Assembly (NCBI RefSeq): GCF_006968745.1 | Contig: NZ_CP030118.1 | Coordinates: 6,902,284 to 6,966,283, forward strand | Length of the DNA stretch: 64,000 bases | Source of the DNA: Brasilonema sennae CENA114 | GTDB lineage: Bacteria > Cyanobacteriota > Cyanobacteriia > Cyanobacteriales > Nostocaceae | Direction: 5' to 3' | Part shown: positions 49,407 through 59,455 of the stretch, piece after piece | Numbering within the stretch: the stretch's first letter is position 1 | Layout: the number at the start of each line of letters is the position of its first letter | Translations under genes and position numbers: made by a program | Notes under the pieces: model-generated | Seen by the model: only the letters and a program-made list of their open reading frames with translations | Told to the model about the DNA's origin: nothing | Databases searched by the model: none

Positions 49407-50150
49407 TTAGCCTTGGTAGAGTTCATTCCAGTTTGCGATCGCTTCACGTTGGGCAATTAATAATTGTTGAATGCCTTTCTCCGCAAAATCCAGTAGAGAA
49501 TTGAGTTGGGTACGGCTAAAACTACCTTCTTCGGCAGTGCCCTGAACTTCTATTATCCCCAACTGCTGATTCATCACCACATTAAAATCTACCTCAGCCC
49601 TGACATCTTCAATGTAGTTCAGATCCAAAAACGGCTCACCTTGCAACAATCCTACAGAAATCGCTGCTACCTGTCCAATGATAGGCGATCGCTCTAATAC
49701 TCCTTGCTGCAACAATTTAGAGATTGCATTCGCTAATGCCACAAACCCGCCTGTAATCGCTGTTGTCCTGGTTCCAGCATCTGCTTGCAACACATCTGCA
49801 TCAACAGTCAGCGTGCGTTCTCCTATCGCTTCTAAATCTAATGCTGCTCTTAAACTACGTCCAATCAAACGTTGGATTTCTTGAGTTCGTCCAGACAACT
49901 TCATAAATTCCCGTTCTTGCCGTTGCGGTGTGGCTGTTGGTAGCATTCGATATTCCGCAGTTAGCCAACCTTTACCAGTTCCTTCTAGAAATTTAGGAAC
50001 TCCCTGTGTTACGCTGACGCTACAAAGTACTTGAGTGTCGCCGCATTTTGCCAGAACAGCTGCAGGCGCAAAGCGCGTAAAACTTTGCTGAAAGCTAATA
50101 GGACGTAGTTGGTAGGGTTGCCGACCGTCTGGACGCTGCCAAGCCATTGG
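49407..50150 (-). CDS. rph: RNase PH
   Basis: A 247-residue phosphorolytic 3'-exonuclease that trims tRNA 3' ends. MAWQRPDGRQPYQLRPISFQ is the usual start; ATG 50150 follows AAGG and is chosen over an upstream ATG 24 bases away. RQEREFMKLSGRTQEIQRLI carries the R-x-x-R phosphate site; VDADVLQADAGTRTTAITGG and YIEDVRAEVDFNVVMN are diagnostic. It is complete. Confidence 0.96.
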   Translation of the reverse strand, partial: PMAWQRPDGRQPYQLRPISFQQSFTRFAPAAVLAKCGDTQVLCSVSVTQGVPKFLEGTGKGWLTAEYRMLPTATPQRQEREFMKLSGRTQEIQRLIGRSLRAALDLEAIGERTLTVDADVLQADAGTRTTAITGGFVALANAISKLLQQGVLERSPIIGQVAAISVGLLQGEPFLDLNYIEDVRAEVDFNVVMNQQLGIIEVQGTAEEGSFSRTQLNSLLDFAEKGIQQLLIAQREAIANWNELYQG

Positions 50151-50308
50151 GTTTGCCTTAAAATTTGTATCCACTATACAGTCGGTTATGCTTTGAGTAT
50201 TAGGCTTTAAATATTATAAAGCTTGACTCATTTTCTAGCCAATAGTCAACAACATACACAGAGTTTGGTACTCTAAAAAAGATAATCACTATACTTTTGT
50301 CTCAAAGC

Positions 50309-50998
50309 TTATTGGGAAGTTAAAAGTAAATCGATAATATTTTGCTGCACAGCTTGTGGTGGCTGGTCTCCGTTGATAGTTAACAAGCGGCGGCGACGAT
50401 CATAATACTCTAAAATCGGAACAGTACGGTCATAAAAAGTTTCCACACGACGCTGGACAATTTCCGGTAGATCATCTGGAAGAAAACGTTCCATACAACG
50501 ATTCACCATAACGGCTTGTGGGACTTGTAAGTAGATTGCCCAGTCTAAATTGTGCCCTAGATCATCTAATAAAAAGTCCAATCCCTCAGCTTGCTCTGCT
50601 ATACTAGGATAACCCTCCAACACCCAATTATCCTTAAAATCAGACTTTTTTAGCTGAATCTGGATGGATTCAAGAATTATTTCGTCTAGAACGAGTTCTC
50701 CTGTCTCCATGTATGACTGTGCGAGATTACCGAGATAGGAAAAGGATGAAATTGCAAACCTGTGCTGGTGCTCTAGGATACCTCCGTTATCTTGTTCTGA
50801 GTTTCCTTTAGGAATAGAATTTTTTTGAGGAAAATCCTCTGGGCAAAAAGCAGCGATAGCTTCGCTGCTGCACTGCGCGCAGATCATATCTTGTAATATC
50901 TGATCACTGGAAATCAGAGGAATATTAAAGTATGTGCAAAGCCCTTGTGCTTGAGTGCTTTTCCCTGCTCCCGAACCTCCTATTATGACTAATTTCAC
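50309..50998 (-). CDS. adenylate kinase-like nucleoside monophosphate kinase, diverged
   Basis: A 229-residue P-loop kinase. GGSGAGKSTQAQGLCTYFNI (residues 7-26) is the nucleotide site; ISSDQILQDM begins the NMP-binding region but the usual D-x-L-R is changed. DNWVLEGYPSIAEQAEGLDF is the G-Y/F-P-R site with Ser in place of Arg. A variable segment of about 50 residues follows residue 40. VNRCMERFLPDDLPEIVQRR forms the lid. Probably an alternative nucleotide kinase in cyanobacteria; substrate uncertain. Confidence 0.82.
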   Translation of the reverse strand: MKLVIIGGSGAGKSTQAQGLCTYFNIPLISSDQILQDMICAQCSSEAIAAFCPEDFPQKNSIPKGNSEQDNGGILEHQHRFAISSFSYLGNLAQSYMETGELVLDEIILESIQIQLKKSDFKDNWVLEGYPSIAEQAEGLDFLLDDLGHNLDWAIYLQVPQAVMVNRCMERFLPDDLPEIVQRRVETFYDRTVPILEYYDRRRRLLTINGDQPPQAVQQNIIDLLLTSQ

Positions 50999-51337
50999 AA
51001 CATTCGCTCCTAATTTTTTGAAAAGAATTCAGAATACACCAACGCAGAAAACAGTCAAAACTCCCTGAGAGAAAACTTTCACACTCATTTGTCCTGTCTC
51101 TTAATTGATTTATGTTTTTCGTTATATGTTTCTATTTTTACAACAACTTTCTGAGAAAAAGCAATCATCTGTGTTTCCATAACTCTTGACTTCAGCATAA
51201 ATGTAGTGTTTGACTAAGAATACGACGCACCAAAATACATTACGTATCCTCAAAAGCAGCTAGATTATACAGTCTACTTTCGATAGCATAAATTTAAGCA
51301 AAACCACTGACTTTTATTGTTTTATTTTAGATACTAT
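50999..51337. other. 339-bp intergenic region between divergent genes
   Basis: AT-rich, no gene seen. It separates the kinase-like gene and the CobA-like gene and must hold both promoters. No conserved motif recognised. Confidence 0.5.
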
Positions 51338-51874
51338 ATGCTTGCTCAATTAGAAACCCCAAACTTAAATTCAACCCTCGATGTACCATACTCCGTTGAA
51401 GGCATCATACAAGTTTTCACTACCTATCATCGTAGTTTTTTTACTAGTGTTGTGGCTCAAGCACTGAGAATCGCCGGTCAAGGCACACCAGTGTTAGTAG
51501 TACAGTTTCTCAAGGGTGGGATTCGTCAAGGACAAGAAAACCCGATTCGACTGGGACAAAAGTTAGATTGGATTCGCTGTGATTTGCCTCGTTGCATTGA
51601 TACACCACACTTGGACGAAAGCGAAACGAAATCTTTACAAAAATTGTGGCAATATACACAAAAGGTTGTGTGTGAAGGTAAGTATTCTCTGGTTGTATTA
51701 GATGAGCTAAGCTTAGGGATTCACTTTGGCTTAATTGCTGAAACAGAAGTTCTAGCATTTCTGGCAAAACGTCCTTCCCACATCGATATTGTCCTGACAG
51801 GATCACAAATGCCCAAATCTATTCTAGAAATAGCAGACCAAATTACCGAAATTCGTCGTAGTTATCAACCGTAA
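51338..51874 (+). CDS. CobA/BtuR-like P-loop family protein with lost Walker A
   Basis: A 178-residue protein from ATG 51338 (an earlier TTG is rejected). GIIQVFTTYHRSFFTSVVAQ then ALRIAGQGTPVLVVQFLKGG aligns with ATP:cob(I)alamin adenosyltransferase N-termini (G-N-G-K-G-K-T-T-A-A-L-G-x-x-L-R-A-x-G-x-G-x-x-V-x-x-x-Q-F-x-K-G). The P-loop is TTYHRSFFTS, with no Gly and no Lys. SLVVLDELSLGIHFGLI matches the Walker B (V-L-D-E) region and DIVLTGSQMPKSILEIAD the C-terminal part (T-G-R). It lies 255 bp before dcd in the same direction. Likely not a normal ATPase. Confidence 0.78.
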   Translation: MLAQLETPNLNSTLDVPYSVEGIIQVFTTYHRSFFTSVVAQALRIAGQGTPVLVVQFLKGGIRQGQENPIRLGQKLDWIRCDLPRCIDTPHLDESETKSLQKLWQYTQKVVCEGKYSLVVLDELSLGIHFGLIAETEVLAFLAKRPSHIDIVLTGSQMPKSILEIADQITEIRRSYQP

Positions 51875-51924
51875 TTGAGTGTATCGATACCGAGTTACGA
51901 CATTATAATATTACCTATCTCCGA

Positions 51925-51992
51925 GAGAAGGCTCCCGCTGTAACGGTACTCCGTACCTGCGGAAGTCGCTACGCGTCTGGTGCGGTGAGATG
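51925..51992. repeat. dispersed repeat module near dcd
   Basis: CTCCCGCTGTAACGGTACTC and GTACCTGCGGAAGTCGCTAC, then GCGTCTGGTGCGG; related to modules at 18150-18200 (GCGTAGCGTCTGGTGC). GC-rich in AT-rich surroundings. Confidence 0.6.
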
Positions 51993-52129
51993 AATCAGTG
52001 TTACAAACATAACCTCGAAGGTTATGAATTGAGAGCAAAATAACTAAAGCAGAAGCTTCAATTCGTTCATCAAAGATTCCGGATTGGAGGTAAATGATAA
52101 GTCTAAAACACATTAATATGGAGAAGTAA

Positions 52130-52729
52130 ATGTTAAAAAATGACCGGTGGATAATTCAGCAAGCTCAATTGGGTATGATTGAACCTTTTGAACCTAGTTT
52201 GGTTCGTGCTGTTTCGATAGATAGCACAGGTTTACCTCGTCCAGTCCTGAGTTATGGACTTTCTTCTTATGGATATGATATTAGGTTGTCACCTGTAGAA
52301 TTCAAGGTATTCCGTCATATTCCTGGCACAGTAGTTAATCCTAAAAGATTTAATCCTGATAATCTTGAATCTGTACCATTACACTCCGATGAAGATGGTG
52401 ATTATTTTATTATTCCTGCACACTCTTATGGTTTAGGAGTTGCACTAGAACGGCTTGTTATTCCACCTAATATTACTTGTTTATTTATTGGCAAATCTAC
52501 ATATGCTCGTTGTGGGTTAATTTGGAACCTGACTCCCGGAGAAAGTGGTTGGACAGGCTGGCTGACACTGGAGGTGTCGAATTCCTCTAGTGCTGATTGT
52601 CGAGTATTCGCCAATGAAGGTGTAGTTCAAGCTTTATTTATGGAAGGCGAACCATGTGGAACTACTTATGCAGATCGTGCAGGAAAATATCAAGACCAGC
52701 CTCATAAAGTGACGCTAGCTAAAGTTTAA
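52130..52729 (+). CDS. dcd: dCTP deaminase
   Basis: A 199-residue trimeric deaminase/dUTPase-fold enzyme that makes dUTP from dCTP. SYGLSSYGYDIRLSP is the typical N-terminal loop. FIGKSTYARCGLIWNLTPGE then GWTGWLTLEVSNSS carries the active-site Ser, Arg and Glu (GKSTYAR and LEVSN). VVQALFMEGEPC and YADRAGKYQDQ close the fold. GGAGAAG precedes the ATG. Its product, after hydrolysis, feeds thymidylate synthesis. Confidence 0.94.
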   Translation: MLKNDRWIIQQAQLGMIEPFEPSLVRAVSIDSTGLPRPVLSYGLSSYGYDIRLSPVEFKVFRHIPGTVVNPKRFNPDNLESVPLHSDEDGDYFIIPAHSYGLGVALERLVIPPNITCLFIGKSTYARCGLIWNLTPGESGWTGWLTLEVSNSSSADCRVFANEGVVQALFMEGEPCGTTYADRAGKYQDQPHKVTLAKV

Positions 52730-52758
52730 TAGATATGATTTCAAGTAGGAGTTAAACC

Positions 52759-52830
52759 ATGCCAGTCAAACAGCCGAATACTGAAAGATTAAACAAAATG
52801 GTACTCTCGAAACTAGAGATGATTCCATGA
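52759..52830 (+). pseudogene. 23-codon ORF with good RBS, probable gene remnant
   Basis: ATG 52759 follows TAGGAG by seven bases and encodes MPVKQPNTERLNKMVLSKLE plus MIP, then TGA. It ends 3 bp before the end of the convergent helicase gene. It may be the start of a gene cut off when the defence-like module arrived, or a short peptide gene. Confidence 0.3.
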
Positions 52831-52832
52831 AA

Positions 52833-55800
52833 TCATACCAAAGCTTCACTACAAACAATCATGGGTATTGGCTGAGATAATGTAGGTAAACTGTTATCTT
52901 GCCATTCGCGCATATTATGTTGACGGTAAATCTGTACCAGTTGACTGAACAATTCTTGACCTGTGAAACCATCACGCCGCAATTTATTTAACTCTCGGTT
53001 GACTGCTTGATTCACACAAGCGCGAAACGTTTTTTCTAAAATATTGACCTGAGTTTTGAGTTCTTCATGTGCAATCGCTTTAAAAAAGATCCTCAATTCC
53101 CGCAGAATATACCTTTGACCTTGAGTCAAACGCGCGTTAAACTCCCTTTCGGCTTGACGATGCTTTACTTCTTCTGCAAATTGATGTTTCAGGCGCATGA
53201 CAGCAGAGTTATGTTCTTTGGGAAGAGTTGAGGTGGGAGTGGTGGAATCAGCTTTAATTGCACCCAAGATGCGGGGGATATCCCTAGAAATGATTTTCCC
53301 TTTGTCGTCCAATAAAAATAACTGCTGGTAGCCTTTTATATCAGGTCTATTGGGGTCTGAAGCTTCACAGAAAACGTATGTTCCGTTTTGCTGCATAGAG
53401 AATTTAGCTGTACGAATACCATGCGGTAAATGAGCAATTCGTTCATATTCTCCGAGGTCATGTTTTTGTAATTTTCTCAGAATTTCTTCAGCTTCATTTA
53501 AATCCAAAAAATCCTCTTCTGCTTCAATATCAAAGAGACTCAACTGTTTGCCTTGTTGTTCGTAAATGGCATACATAGCTTCTTCGTTGAGTTGCTCAGT
53601 TCGGTCAAGAATCGCAGCATCTTCACCGATAGTATCATGAATTTCCTGAATTCTATTTTTCAGCTTTTGCTTCAAACCTAAATTGCGTTCAATACCCAAT
53701 TCAGGTAAAAAGTTGTATCCATAAATGACATCTTTCTCGCTACCAATTCTATCTATACGACCAAAACGCTGAATCAATTTTACTGGATTCCAGTGCAAAT
53801 CGTAATTCATTATCAGATCACCATCTTGGAGGTTTAAACCTTCTGCCAAGACATCGGTAGCAATCAGTGTATTAATTTCTGATTCACCTGGTTTAAATTT
53901 ATATTCCTTGTTAGCGTTCGGCGCGAATCTTCCCACTAAACGCGCTTTATTCTTGTTGCTACCACTATAAATGACATCAAAATCATCTCGTTGTCCGCCT
54001 GGGTTTAAGTTCTCATATAGATACTTTGCTGTATCTGCATACTGAGTGAAAATTAATCGTTTTTTATTTTTCAGAGTAGATTTAGATAACCAATTAAGAA
54101 GAGTTTGTAGTTTGCTGTCTTTTTCAGGGGTGATAGGTTCAACTAATGCCAAAATCTTTTTTAGCAGTTTAATATCATGCTCGATATGCTGTTGTAACTT
54201 TTCTGCATCAAAATCTGCTATATCATATTTATCAGAGACTTTTTGCAATCCATCCATCAAATCTTGTTCTTCTGCTTGGTTATAATCTTCCGATAGCAGA
54301 GTTTGGGCTTCTTCTCCAGCTGCGACAAATCCTTGAGACAGTGCTTTTAAAAACCTTTCATGCACTATCAAGAGTTTTTTGATAGATTTTTGAAAAGCGC
54401 AAACACTGGACTCAAAGCGCTTAAACAACAGCACTCGCATGAGTCCTCGCAAGTTAGCGCCTGCGCGCTGCAATGTGTTATAAGGTTCTTGCTTTTGTTT
54501 ATCTTTTAAAACATAATTCCACAGTCCATAACGCGCATAACTGAGTTCGTTAGTTGGTGGTTTGGCTAATTGGCGCTTGCGAGATTTACCCAAGTATTGA
54601 CGTAATTCTTGGTATAGTCCTTGGTATGTATCCTCAATGCTGTACTCAATGGTTTCTAGTTCTCGCTTGGGAAAAAAGCGATGCTTTCCACCAACGATGA
54701 CGTAAGCGCGTCGGCTTCCTTCCAGGTACTCACGAAAGTTAGCTGGATCTACTGCTTGTTGAGTTTGTGAGTCGAAACCGTAAAAACGTAGAATATGGTT
54801 GCGGGTACGACGAATTAGGATATGAGAGAGTAATTCTTGTAACTTTTTCTCGCCTTTTTCAACTAATTGGAAATATTCTTTTAAATCAGGAGGATCTATC
54901 GGTAAATCAGTTTTGTCGTCTTGATGAAATAGTTTTAGCTGGTGGTAGATATCCCAAGCACTCTTATTTCGCGGAGTCGCTGTTAATAAGCAACAACGTT
55001 TACCAGCAGCTAAAAATGCTTCTAGGACTTTATATCTTTGAGTCGTGTGATTTCGCAGGTTATGGCTTTCGTCTATAAGTACAAAATCTCTATCTTGAAA
55101 TCTGAAATTATCTAACAAAACTTTGAATCTGCTTTCCTCGTCTTGTTTGAGCATTCCCATTGAAAGAACACGAGCATTTAGCTGGTAGACTTCGTTGTAA
55201 CGTTCCCACATTTCTAGTAGTGGTGCAGGACAAATAATTAAAGGACGTGCGCGTTCTGTTTGTTCAAATCTTTTAACAATTGCAGCGCCAATAAAGCTTT
55301 TTCCCAGTCCGACAACATCCGAGACGAAAGCGCCGCCATAGTCTCTGATATTTTGCACAGCATTATTAACGGCGACTTTTTGAAAATCTGCTAATTGTTT
55401 AGTAATTACGTCTTCTAAAATTATGTCTTTTGGTGCGGTATCTTCTAATCTGTCTTTTACTAAACTATAGAGAGTTTTCATATAAACATCATAGGGACGA
55501 ACTGTAGAACCCGCCCAAGATTGTTTCATTTCTCTCATCAAGGCTTCGTTAAAATCTTCCGCTTCGTTCCACAGTTCATCAAACCAGTGAGTTAATTCTG
55601 TATGGTTATCGTTTCCGTGAATGACTACATTGAGTTCGGTATTATGGGTGATACCAGAAAGGGTAAGATTGGATGAACCAACTATAGCAATGCCTTTCTC
55701 AGCACGTTCTAAGGCTCTACCTTTATGATCGTAAACAGTACCGTAGTCAAAAATATAAGCCTTGGCGTGTAAAGTTCCTTTGGTGTAAACCCGGACGTGA

Positions 55801-56201
55801 AGCCGTTTTTCTTCAATCATCTGCACGAGATTTTTTACCAGTATCTCAGCTTCATCTGTCTGATCCATGAGTTCGATACTGGAACGGATATTGGCTGCTG
55901 TAACACTCGCCATCTGTTTTTCTTCACTGCGCTTGGGATATTTTTGCGCTTCGATTTTATCTTCAATTAATTCTAGTCTTCGGTATCCTTGGGCTATTTG
56001 TTCAATGGTTTCGCGATTGCTAGTATTGCCAATTAGCAGACGTAATTCTTTCATGTTGGCGAGGCGTTCTGCAATGGCGGTGAAGCCAGAAATAAAGAAG
56101 TAACCTACCGCAAAATGAGCCGCTTCTGATGAGTCGAGAATGCGCTTGATTTGGTCTACTAATTTTTGATTGCGATTATCTATTATATCGTGGGTAGGCA
56201 T
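52833..56201 (-). CDS. PLD-nuclease-like and SNF2-type helicase protein
   Basis: A 1122-residue protein. Residues about 25-200 are a phospholipase-D-like domain: His145, Lys147 and Asp152 in LHAKAYIFD, with GSSN at 175-178 (HxK-x4-D...GSxN). About 265-850 are an SNF2/superfamily II helicase: FVSDVVGLGKSFIGAAIVKR (Lys301), VLIDESHNLRN (377-380, DESH), LLTATPRN, and C-terminal RLIFTQYADTAKYL, LIATDVLAEGLNLQDGDLIM and QRFGRIDRIGS. The last 250 residues are a helical tail. It is paired with the methyltransferase gene, 251 bp upstream, in the same direction. This pair fits a DNA-defence module. Only the partner protein and not a full DISARM set is present. Confidence 0.9.
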   Translation of the reverse strand: MPTHDIIDNRNQKLVDQIKRILDSSEAAHFAVGYFFISGFTAIAERLANMKELRLLIGNTSNRETIEQIAQGYRRLELIEDKIEAQKYPKRSEEKQMASVTAANIRSSIELMDQTDEAEILVKNLVQMIEEKRLHVRVYTKGTLHAKAYIFDYGTVYDHKGRALERAEKGIAIVGSSNLTLSGITHNTELNVVIHGNDNHTELTHWFDELWNEAEDFNEALMREMKQSWAGSTVRPYDVYMKTLYSLVKDRLEDTAPKDIILEDVITKQLADFQKVAVNNAVQNIRDYGGAFVSDVVGLGKSFIGAAIVKRFEQTERARPLIICPAPLLEMWERYNEVYQLNARVLSMGMLKQDEESRFKVLLDNFRFQDRDFVLIDESHNLRNHTTQRYKVLEAFLAAGKRCCLLTATPRNKSAWDIYHQLKLFHQDDKTDLPIDPPDLKEYFQLVEKGEKKLQELLSHILIRRTRNHILRFYGFDSQTQQAVDPANFREYLEGSRRAYVIVGGKHRFFPKRELETIEYSIEDTYQGLYQELRQYLGKSRKRQLAKPPTNELSYARYGLWNYVLKDKQKQEPYNTLQRAGANLRGLMRVLLFKRFESSVCAFQKSIKKLLIVHERFLKALSQGFVAAGEEAQTLLSEDYNQAEEQDLMDGLQKVSDKYDIADFDAEKLQQHIEHDIKLLKKILALVEPITPEKDSKLQTLLNWLSKSTLKNKKRLIFTQYADTAKYLYENLNPGGQRDDFDVIYSGSNKNKARLVGRFAPNANKEYKFKPGESEINTLIATDVLAEGLNLQDGDLIMNYDLHWNPVKLIQRFGRIDRIGSEKDVIYGYNFLPELGIERNLGLKQKLKNRIQEIHDTIGEDAAILDRTEQLNEEAMYAIYEQQGKQLSLFDIEAEEDFLDLNEAEEILRKLQKHDLGEYERIAHLPHGIRTAKFSMQQNGTYVFCEASDPNRPDIKGYQQLFLLDDKGKIISRDIPRILGAIKADSTTPTSTLPKEHNSAVMRLKHQFAEEVKHRQAEREFNARLTQGQRYILRELRIFFKAIAHEELKTQVNILEKTFRACVNQAVNRELNKLRRDGFTGQELFSQLVQIYRQHNMREWQDNSLPTLSQPIPMIVCSEALV

Positions 56202-56452
56202 ATTTTTCTATTTTATGCATAAGTCGTAGGGCGCATTATGCTTTGTTAAAGCACTCTATGGTAAAGCTGCCATTTCTTACATCTTGCATTTGGTAAAATA
56301 AATATCAAAGTCATTGCATATGATTTGACTCCGTTCTTGTCCGCCTAGGACTGTAAGTCCCAGGCTAATAGCCGAAGTTCATTTTAATGGACTAAAATCG
56401 ATATTTGTTTATTCTGATACTACGAGCGAGATTTATTCTCTTCTCTATTGTC

Positions 56453-59400
56453 CTATAAGCCATAAAGAGCGGCGACTCTCTCATCTATTTCTTTCTCCCA
56501 TGCTTCACAGTCAACGCCTTTTGCATCTAGGCATTTTTGGACTATTTTAGATATTGCTTCGCGTTCTGTAGTTGAAGCATTGGGGATAGGAATTTTACTT
56601 ATATAGATTGCTCTTAACTCTAACCGTCCACCTTTATCCGCGTCACCTAGTACAGAACAAATGTTTTTTAGATATTCCCAAACGGGTTTAGAATTTAACA
56701 CGCCTAGAAGATAAAGGTCATTTGAAGGTATGATAAAAGCTTTATTGTTTAAAAATAAACTATTTTGATCAAATGCAAATCGTGGTTCTTTACATATTTC
56801 GGGATAAACAATCTTAGGTTGTTCAAAAACAGGGTAGTAATCACAAGCACGGAGTTCCCACCAATATTTACCTTTGTCATATCGCTTTTCTAATTCAGCT
56901 TGCCACTGCTTTAAATGTGCAAAAACAGCAGGATAGTGGTTGATGTTAACACCAATAGGTGTAACAATAAGCCAGCGTTTTTTAGATTCAAGACGCCACT
57001 TGCGAACGTCATCACCTACAGCCAAATGTTTAATAATTTCTACACTTTTTTGGTCTTGGATGATTAGTTCTGCCCGCTTCGTGTCATCAATGATAAATGC
57101 TTTATTAAAACCTGTTTTAATTCCCCAATAAATTTTACCCTTGATATACTCATTTAATTGAATACCTGTTGCTTCCATCTTTCGCAGACGGTTGCCATTA
57201 GTCATATCGGTTAGTGACCAGCTTGACCCTTTTAGAGCATCCTTAGCTAAGATTTGCCCATTTTCCCTAATAATTTCAAGTACATTAGGATAGGGTGGGT
57301 TCAAATATTTTACTTGTGTAAAGATACTTGAAACATTATCGCTTTTACTATTTTGACCAATAAAAACCATTGGAAAAGTAGCAGCACTTTTAAATACTGG
57401 TAACTCTCCAAAATCTGTAATGCTATGAACCTGGCAATTATCAGCGATATGCTTTCGCAACTTCTCACCATACTTTGCGCGGAACCATTTATTAGAAGAG
57501 ATGAACGCCAACATTCCACCAGGCTTTAAAAGTTGCAAAGCACGGGCATAAAAGAAACAATATAAATCAGATGTTCCTGTATAAACAGCCGGATACACTT
57601 TTTGTAGTGTTGGCTTTAAGTGTTTTATTAATTCTTGTCGCACATAAGGCGGATTCGCTACCTGAATATCAAAACCACCATCTGCAAAAACTTCTGCAAA
57701 CTCTACCGCCCAGTCAAACCCTTGCACTTTGCTGCTTCCATGAGTCACCAGCGCAATTTGAGTTTTTAATTCATTAATTTCCTGTTCTAATTTTCGCTTT
57801 TTACCTCCTTCATGAGTTCGCATATACTCAGCTTTCTTTTGGCGATACTGGTTGATAAACTCATGCCTAATAACTCCTGTCGTTGATGGACTAGGTGCAA
57901 TTAAACTATCTCCCTGTTCAATTTTATATTTCAGGTTGGGTAAAGGTGGCGGGTTATCTCCTTCGTATTCCACGGCTAGCGATAACCACAACCTTAACCG
58001 GGCAATATTGACTGCAAAAATGTCAATATCTACACCATAAAGATTATTTTCTATAATGTCTAGCTTGCGGTGATATACATTCTTGGAATCCAATCCTGTG
58101 TTAGCAGATAAACATTGACGCAAATCTAATAACTCATGAAGCATACCTAGTATATAAGCACCGCTTCCACAGGCTAAATCGCAGGTTCTGACTTGATGCA
58201 ATGCTTCTAAGATGGCTTCAGAATTTTTTATCTTATCTGGAATATGTTCGTCAACAAATTGAGCGATTGCATCACTTGACTCTCCTGATACTTGAGTTTT
58301 TAAATACCCCTTCAAAGCTTCCCGACACATGAAATAAACAATCGGCTTGGGAGTATAGTAACTTCCAGATTCATGCCTCCCTGTTACCAATTCCTCGAAT
58401 ACCTTGCCAAGCATTTCCGGATCTACTGCTACCTCTACATCTAGCGGCGTACTTTCAGTAACGGTGAAAGCGAAGCGTTGAAATAGATCATGAAGAATAC
58501 TTTTTATACAATCATCTGGGATGATAATTTGATAATTTTTATCGTCTTCATCTTGCTCAAAAAGACCGCCATTAAGGTAAGGAACAGTACCAATTAACTC
58601 TTTCAGAAAACCACCATTATTGATGCCAGCTATATCAATTTCTTGAGGGTTGTTCAGTCCTGTAAAAAAGAGGAGTGAAAGTCTGTCTCTATAAAAGTTT
58701 CTGTTTGAAGTGCCGTCTTCATCTTGATAAGCTTCCGACAAAGCTGATAGATAATCTATTCTGCCTTGAAATTTCAGCCAACCTTTTTTCTGGATGAAAC
58801 CTATAAACATCAAACGGTTAAACAACTTTTGAGTAAATAACCGTTTACGTTCTGAATCGGTTGTCCATTGAATTAAGCTTTCTACTTTCTCGAAAGTTTT
58901 ACGATACTCTTTGAAAAATTCCTGAGTAACACCTTCAACATCAAACGCCTCATCATGGCGTGTCTGAATATCTAAGGGTGATGCATCTGGGTTGATAGAA
59001 TCCAGATCTAACAAACTTATTCTTTCTGTTGCTGTACGTAATTGTTCACCTTCTCCAACTGTAATACGACGGAACAATTTTCGTTTTTGAGGCGAACTGT
59101 CGTACTTAACATTAATAAAGTGCCACCGCGATTGTGATTGATTAGAAAACACAAAAAGAGCATAGGGGTGTTTTTTCAGAAGATTATTGACAACACTTCT
59201 TTCGCCTTGTCTTGATAAGTCTTCTGATTTGAGACGCGCATAAATAACATGGAAAGTATTGTTACCCCCGGAAGCTAATAATAAAGGATCGTCTATTAGT
59301 TCATTCTTCACTGCATCAGTCATTCTCCGACGAGAAAGCTCTTTATTCACTCGCTCGTAGTTTAATTGACTCCAAAATAATCTTTTTAGTCCGTCAATAT

Positions 59401-59455
59401 TTTTTAAGTTTTGAAGCGAATTTGAGATTGACTTTTGTACTTCTAATGCGATCAT
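56453..59455 (-). CDS. Eco57I-type adenine DNA methyltransferase / restriction-like protein
   Basis: A 1000-residue protein. The N-terminal 200 residues (FHVIYARLKSEDLSRQGERS, then HPYALFVFSNQSQSRWHFINVK) may be a regulatory or nuclease domain. YTPKPIVYFMCREAL leads into the methyltransferase: motif I CDLACGSGAYILGM (Asp426-Gly-Ser-Gly, 428-433) and motif IV NPPY at 601-604. GVDIDIFAVNIARLRLWLSL is typical of Eco57I/BREX PglX-like enzymes. The C-terminal 250 residues are a target-recognition-like region (TGFNKAFIIDD, KIVYPEICKEPRFAFD). With the PLD-helicase it makes a two-gene defence-like operon. Confidence 0.9.
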   Translation of the reverse strand: MIALEVQKSISNSLQNLKNIDGLKRLFWSQLNYERVNKELSRRRMTDAVKNELIDDPLLLASGGNNTFHVIYARLKSEDLSRQGERSVVNNLLKKHPYALFVFSNQSQSRWHFINVKYDSSPQKRKLFRRITVGEGEQLRTATERISLLDLDSINPDASPLDIQTRHDEAFDVEGVTQEFFKEYRKTFEKVESLIQWTTDSERKRLFTQKLFNRLMFIGFIQKKGWLKFQGRIDYLSALSEAYQDEDGTSNRNFYRDRLSLLFFTGLNNPQEIDIAGINNGGFLKELIGTVPYLNGGLFEQDEDDKNYQIIIPDDCIKSILHDLFQRFAFTVTESTPLDVEVAVDPEMLGKVFEELVTGRHESGSYYTPKPIVYFMCREALKGYLKTQVSGESSDAIAQFVDEHIPDKIKNSEAILEALHQVRTCDLACGSGAYILGMLHELLDLRQCLSANTGLDSKNVYHRKLDIIENNLYGVDIDIFAVNIARLRLWLSLAVEYEGDNPPPLPNLKYKIEQGDSLIAPSPSTTGVIRHEFINQYRQKKAEYMRTHEGGKKRKLEQEINELKTQIALVTHGSSKVQGFDWAVEFAEVFADGGFDIQVANPPYVRQELIKHLKPTLQKVYPAVYTGTSDLYCFFYARALQLLKPGGMLAFISSNKWFRAKYGEKLRKHIADNCQVHSITDFGELPVFKSAATFPMVFIGQNSKSDNVSSIFTQVKYLNPPYPNVLEIIRENGQILAKDALKGSSWSLTDMTNGNRLRKMEATGIQLNEYIKGKIYWGIKTGFNKAFIIDDTKRAELIIQDQKSVEIIKHLAVGDDVRKWRLESKKRWLIVTPIGVNINHYPAVFAHLKQWQAELEKRYDKGKYWWELRACDYYPVFEQPKIVYPEICKEPRFAFDQNSLFLNNKAFIIPSNDLYLLGVLNSKPVWEYLKNICSVLGDADKGGRLELRAIYISKIPIPNASTTEREAISKIVQKCLDAKGVDCEAWEKEIDERVAALYGL

